Origin: Bacillota bacterium
GTDB taxonomy: Bacteria > Bacillota > Bacilli > Calditerricolales > Calditerricolaceae
Length of the DNA stretch: 8,582 nt
Assembly: GCA_017577925.1 (NCBI GenBank)
Contig: PKQU01000085.1
Coordinates: 1-8,582 of the forward strand
Direction: 5' to 3'
Below the pieces are notes generated by a model that saw only the letters and a program-made list of their open reading frames with translations, was not told where the DNA came from and searched no databases. Below are positions 5,943 to 8,582 of the stretch, one piece after another. The translations under genes and the position numbers were made by a program. Each line of letters opens with the position of its first letter. Within the stretch, counting starts at the first letter, position 1.

Positions 5943-6944
5943 CTATGTGCCTCGGCCGCTGCGGAAATCGATGCATCCGCCCCTTACCGCTTCCACCGTC
6001 GCCACGACGCAGTCGAGCGGGCCGCCCAGTTCGACCCTCCCCACAAGTGCGGGGATAAGAACATGATCCCCTTTCTTCAACGCAAGGGCTCCCCCGTTCC
6101 ACCGCAACGCCCCCGCTCCGTCGAGAACGGTGAGGGCGACGAAGACAGGGGGATCCTCAGCCAGCAAACACGTCCTCGCTACCGTCCAGCGCTCGACGGT
6201 GAAGTGGGGCGTGCGCACGTAGCGCGTCACCGTCGCGCCGGCGCTGTAACGCACCGCTGGTGCCACGGCGGGCGAGAAGGCCGGCACGGCCATCACGTCG
6301 AGGGCCTTGTTTACATGCAGGGGCCGTGGCCGCCCCGAGGCGTCACGGCGGTCGTAATCGTACAAACGGTAGGTGACATCGGAATTTTGCTGCACTTCCA
6401 GGAGCACGATGCCCTTGCCGATGGCGTGCACCGTTCCGCTGGGGACGTACAGAAAATCGCCCGCCTTGACCGGGACGCGCGTCAACAGGCGGTCCCATTC
6501 GCCCCGGGCGATCCGTTCCCCAAGCTCTTCACGCGTCCTCGCGGTGTGCCCATATACCAGGGAAGCGCCGGGAGATGCCGCGAGGATGAGCCAGCACTCC
6601 GCTTTCCCCCATTCGCCCCCCTCCTTGGCCCGGGCGTAGTCGTCATCGGGGTGCACCTGCACCGACAGGTCGTCGTTGGCGTCGATCAGCTTCACCAGCA
6701 GGGGAAAGCGATCGACCACCGGCACGCCAAACCACACGCGGTGCGCCTCCCACACCTCCAGGAGCGTCCTCCCCGCCAGCGGACCGTTCTTCACCACGCT
6801 CGGGCCGTTGGGGTGAGCCGAGATGGCCCAGCACTCGCCGATGCGCGGCGACGGCAGGGCGTAGCCGAACAGGTCGGCCAGGGCGGTGCCGCCCCAGATC
6901 CGCTCGTGAAAGGTGGGGGCGAGGAGAAGCGGATAGGGGTTCAT
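5943..6944 (-). CDS. manA: Mannose-6-phosphate isomerase, class I
   Basis: A 333-residue cupin-type, zinc-dependent isomerase interconverting mannose-6-phosphate and fructose-6-phosphate in the cytosol. The N-terminus NPYPLLLAPTFHERIWGG is typical of the short bacillar ManA group (about 315 residues in Bacillus). Zinc ligands can be placed as Gln96 and His98 in LSVQVHPDD, Glu116 in GKAECW, and His173 in PSGTVHAIG; TYRLYDYDR (about 191-199) holds the expected catalytic arginine. The C-terminal small beta domain follows, so the protein is complete. I chose ATG at 6944, with AAAGGAG about 9 bases upstream; a longer in-frame start at 6980 has none, and an ATG at 6951 is in another frame. Upstream lie the wreck of a ROK kinase and sugar importer genes on the same strand, so it is likely co-transcribed with them. 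In such clusters the kinase makes the hexose-6-P that ManA uses; here that partner appears lost. Confidence 0.93.
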   Translation of the reverse strand: MNPYPLLLAPTFHERIWGGTALADLFGYALPSPRIGECWAISAHPNGPSVVKNGPLAGRTLLEVWEAHRVWFGVPVVDRFPLLVKLIDANDDLSVQVHPDDDYARAKEGGEWGKAECWLILAASPGASLVYGHTARTREELGERIARGEWDRLLTRVPVKAGDFLYVPSGTVHAIGKGIVLLEVQQNSDVTYRLYDYDRRDASGRPRPLHVNKALDVMAVPAFSPAVAPAVRYSAGATVTRYVRTPHFTVERWTVARTCLLAEDPPVFVALTVLDGAGALRWNGGALALKKGDHVLIPALVGRVELGGPLDCVVATVEAVRGGCIDFRSGRGT

Positions 6945-7358
6945 TGCGCATCGCTCCTTTGTACGTGAACAAAGACGCAATTGGGCTGCGCACGCACCAG
7001 GGCATCAACCCGTCGCCTGCGCGTCCGCCCCCAAGCACGCCGGCCCGCTCGCCCAGCTTGGCCAACACGATCTCCGCATCGGCGCGGCTCTGCGCAAAGG
7101 TGTGTACCGAGGCAAGGGCTTCGAGGCAGCCGCGGTTGCCGCAGGCACATACGGGGCCGTCGCGCTTTATCACCATATGCCCGATCTCCCCCGCTCACCA
7201 CTCTCCCCGCGGTACAGCTTGCCCTGCCACCCCGGCAGATTGGGAGGTGACAGGGCGCCACCACGCGATCGGGCCCCTCCTCGGCCCGTGTCGGCCACCG
7301 TACCCAATGGCGGACACCGTTCGGCAGCACGATCCCCGGCCAGATCCCGCGAAGCGGC
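6945..7358 (-). pseudogene. Collapsed ROK-family sugar kinase (glucokinase/fructokinase type) with internal deletions and frameshifts
   Basis: About 410 bases between the MalG-like gene and manA hold conserved pieces of a ROK kinase (normally about 300 residues) in the right order but in different frames. On the - strand: VSAIGYG (around 7317-7297, like the AIGIGxPG segment); SPPNLPGWQG (7250-7221, the APNLPGW segment) joined directly to KLYRGESG (7220-7197); after a shift at 7196-7195, GEIGHMVI (7191-7168) with the catalytic ExGH; the zinc signature CACGNRGC (7151-7126) followed by LEALAS; and EIVLAKLGERAGVLGGG (7076-7024), which resembles the C-terminal LGxxAGVLGAA segment. Missing are the N-terminal phosphate-binding DxGGT segment, about 60 residues holding the catalytic NDxNAA and GTGIGGG motifs, and roughly 100 residues between LEALAS and the C-terminal piece. 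The last frame runs on out of phase into manA. It cannot make an active kinase. ROK identity is firm from the cysteine motif; substrate is unknown. Confidence 0.85.
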
Positions 7359-8213
7359 CTAGTCCTTCGTGCCGCCCATGCGGATGCCCTCGATAAACGC
7401 GCGTTGTGCGAAGAAGAACATCACGAGGATCGGCAGTGCCATGAGCAAGGACACCACCATCATCAGGTTCCACAGCGGCGCCTCGCTGCCCGGACCCAGG
7501 GACGTTTCCAAAAACTTCAATCCGAGGGTCACCGGAAACTTTTCCGGGGTGTTCAGATAGAGCAGGGGGGCCATGAAGTTGGTCCAGTTGGCCTGAAACG
7601 CCAGCAGGGCCACCACCACCAGCGCCGGTTTGACGAGCGGGAGGAGCACATGCCAGAGCACCTGCAGGGGTCCAGCCCCGTCCAGAATTGCGGCTTCCTC
7701 AAAGTCGCGCGGGATGGTCAGAAAGAATTGCCGCAACATGAAGATGCTGGCCGGCCCCCAGGCGAACCACGCCGGCGCCGTTAGCGGGGTGAAGGTATCG
7801 AGGCGGCCGAGTTCCTTCCAGATCAAAAATGTAGGAATCATCCCGATGACGCTGGGTAACATCATCGTGCTGAGCATCAACATGAACAGGAAATGGCGGC
7901 CGCGGAAACGGAACCGGGCAAACCCGTAGGCCACGACGGCAACGCTTGCCACCTCGGCGATGGTGGCCAGGAGGGTGATGAACAGGCTGTTCAGAAAAAA
8001 TCGGCCAAACGGGAGCGTCGTCCAGACCTCCACGTAGTTCTCCCACCGCACCGGTGCAGGGATCCACTGCGGCGGATAGACATAGAGCTGGTCACGGGTT
8101 TTGAGCGACGTGCTGATCATCCACAGGAGCGGAACGGCCACGAATGCGCCGCCAAAGGCGAGCACGAAGTAGGTGAACGCGTTGGCCAAACGCTTTCTGG
8201 CCTCGCGTGACAT
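7359..8213 (-). CDS. Carbohydrate ABC importer permease, MalG/UgpE type
   Basis: A 284-residue inner-membrane permease of the CUT1 sugar ABC transporter family. It has about six hydrophobic segments (about 13-35, 74-97, 107-132, 143-163, 195-218 and 250-272). The long periplasmic loop typical of MalG-like partners follows the first helix (LYVYPPQWIPAPVRWENYVEVW). The EAA loop that docks on the ATPase reads FEEAAILDGAGPLQVLWHVLLPLVKPAL (about 171-198). It would work as a heterodimer with the upstream MalF-like permease, an ATPase of the MsmX/MalK kind and a solute-binding protein, none of which is in the window. ATG at 8213 is preferred: GAGGTGAGG lies just upstream and the protein then begins as homologues do; the open frame reaches back to 8273 without a ribosome site. 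The sugar is not evident; manA and a ROK relic downstream suggest hexoses or their oligomers. Confidence 0.92.
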   Translation of the reverse strand: MSREARKRLANAFTYFVLAFGGAFVAVPLLWMISTSLKTRDQLYVYPPQWIPAPVRWENYVEVWTTLPFGRFFLNSLFITLLATIAEVASVAVVAYGFARFRFRGRHFLFMLMLSTMMLPSVIGMIPTFLIWKELGRLDTFTPLTAPAWFAWGPASIFMLRQFFLTIPRDFEEAAILDGAGPLQVLWHVLLPLVKPALVVVALLAFQANWTNFMAPLLYLNTPEKFPVTLGLKFLETSLGPGSEAPLWNLMMVVSLLMALPILVMFFFAQRAFIEGIRMGGTKD

Positions 8214-8582
8214 GGCCCTCACCTCGCAGTTCTCCCTCGTAGTACACCCACAGCGGTGAAGAGCGGAAAACAAGCAGGGTCAGCGCCAGGATGAGGAGCA
8301 TGAACACCCATGCCATGGCCGACGCATAGCCCATCCGCTGCATGCCGAAGGCCTGCTCGTAGATGTACACTTGCAGGAAGGTGTCGGTTGTTCGCGGCGT
8401 TTCGATGAAAAAGGCCTGGGTGAAGACCTGCAGGGCGCCGATGATCCCCGTCACCAACACGTAGAACAGGGTCGGGCTCAGCATCGGCAGCGTCACGTGC
8501 CAAAACCGCGCCCAGGGACCGGCGCCGTCAACCGCCGCCGCATCGTACAGGTCGCGCGGGATGTTCTTTAATCCCGCCAGCA
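8092..8582 (-). CDS. Carbohydrate ABC importer permease, MalF/UgpA type, C-terminal part, 5' truncated by window
   Basis: This is the C-terminal third of the partner permease of the sugar ABC importer, open to the right edge. It begins inside the EAA loop (LKNIPRDLYDAAAVDGAGPWARFWHVTLPMLSP), then has a helix with TLFYVLVTGIIGALQVF, a loop with the family-typical YIYEQAFGMQRMGYASAMAW, and a last helix ending SSPLWVYYEGEL. Homologues usually stop within a few residues after a YYEGE-like end. Here the frame continues for about 45 residues through the start of the MalG-like gene, stopping at 8092, an overlap of 122 bases that is unusual for this gene pair. In the next frame a TGA lies at 8221-8219, inside the MalG ribosome site, just where the stop is expected. 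I infer a one-base indel near 8222-8240, either real or a sequencing error; the true protein probably ends near 8219. Confidence 0.85.
   Translation of the reverse strand, partial: LAGLKNIPRDLYDAAAVDGAGPWARFWHVTLPMLSPTLFYVLVTGIIGALQVFTQAFFIETPRTTDTFLQVYIYEQAFGMQRMGYASAMAWVFMLLILALTLLVFRSSPLWVYYEGELRGEGHVTRGQKAFGQRVHLLRARLWRRIRGRSAPVDDQHVAQNP

Noticed and set aside
4615..6066. Long + strand open frame (483 codons) antisense to ypdA
   Set aside because: Histidine/glycine/alanine-rich shadow; the - strand encodes the FAD and NADPH motifs.
6063..6968. Long + strand open frame (301 codons) antisense to manA
   Set aside because: Shadow frame; manA on the other strand is complete with all zinc ligands.
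1..8582. CRISPR arrays, insertion sequences, tRNA or rRNA genes, phage or defence genes
   Set aside because: No regularly spaced repeats, transposase motifs, cloverleaf-like segments or phage/defence families were seen on either strand.

Overview
The window is GC-rich (by eye a little over 60 %), densely coded, with Shine-Dalgarno sites of the GGAGG type and several GTG starts. The gene content (GerN/NapA-type antiporter, YpdA-type bacillithiol-disulfide reductase, type I mannose-6-phosphate isomerase of the compact bacillar form, ROK sugar kinase, DUF502 protein) points to a high-GC, probably thermophilic, member of the Bacillota. That placement is inference from family content and codon style, not from any search.

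Left part (+ strand): the C-terminal half of a GH15 glucoamylase/trehalase-type glycosidase enters from the left edge and ends at a rho-independent terminator. A NapA/GerN Na+/H+ antiporter follows with its own promoter and a very strong terminator. Then comes a two-helix DUF502 membrane protein behind a clear extended -10 promoter. The antiporter and DUF502 genes look like single-gene transcription units.

Middle part (- strand): a type IV prepilin peptidase converges on the DUF502 gene. Upstream of it is an Lrp/AsnC regulator with its own promoter and terminator. A gene-free, AT-richer stretch of about 300 bases separates this from a ypdA-like gene, which has its own terminator.

Right part (- strand, read right to left): two inner-membrane permeases of a sugar ABC importer (MalF-like, cut by the window edge, and MalG-like), a heavily eroded ROK sugar kinase, manA, and then ypdA. 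This looks like a carbohydrate uptake and sugar-phosphate entry cluster, but its kinase has been lost: only conserved fragments remain in about 400 bases, separated by internal deletions and frameshifts. Hexose brought in by the importer would need a kinase encoded elsewhere before ManA could interconvert mannose-6-P and fructose-6-P.

I do not see a previously undescribed system. The points most worth a second look are the collapsed ROK gene, the malF/malG junction (probable frameshift), a promoter nested against a terminator upstream of the antiporter, two competing hairpins in the DUF502 leader, and the AT-richer lrp upstream region with an unexplained inverted repeat.
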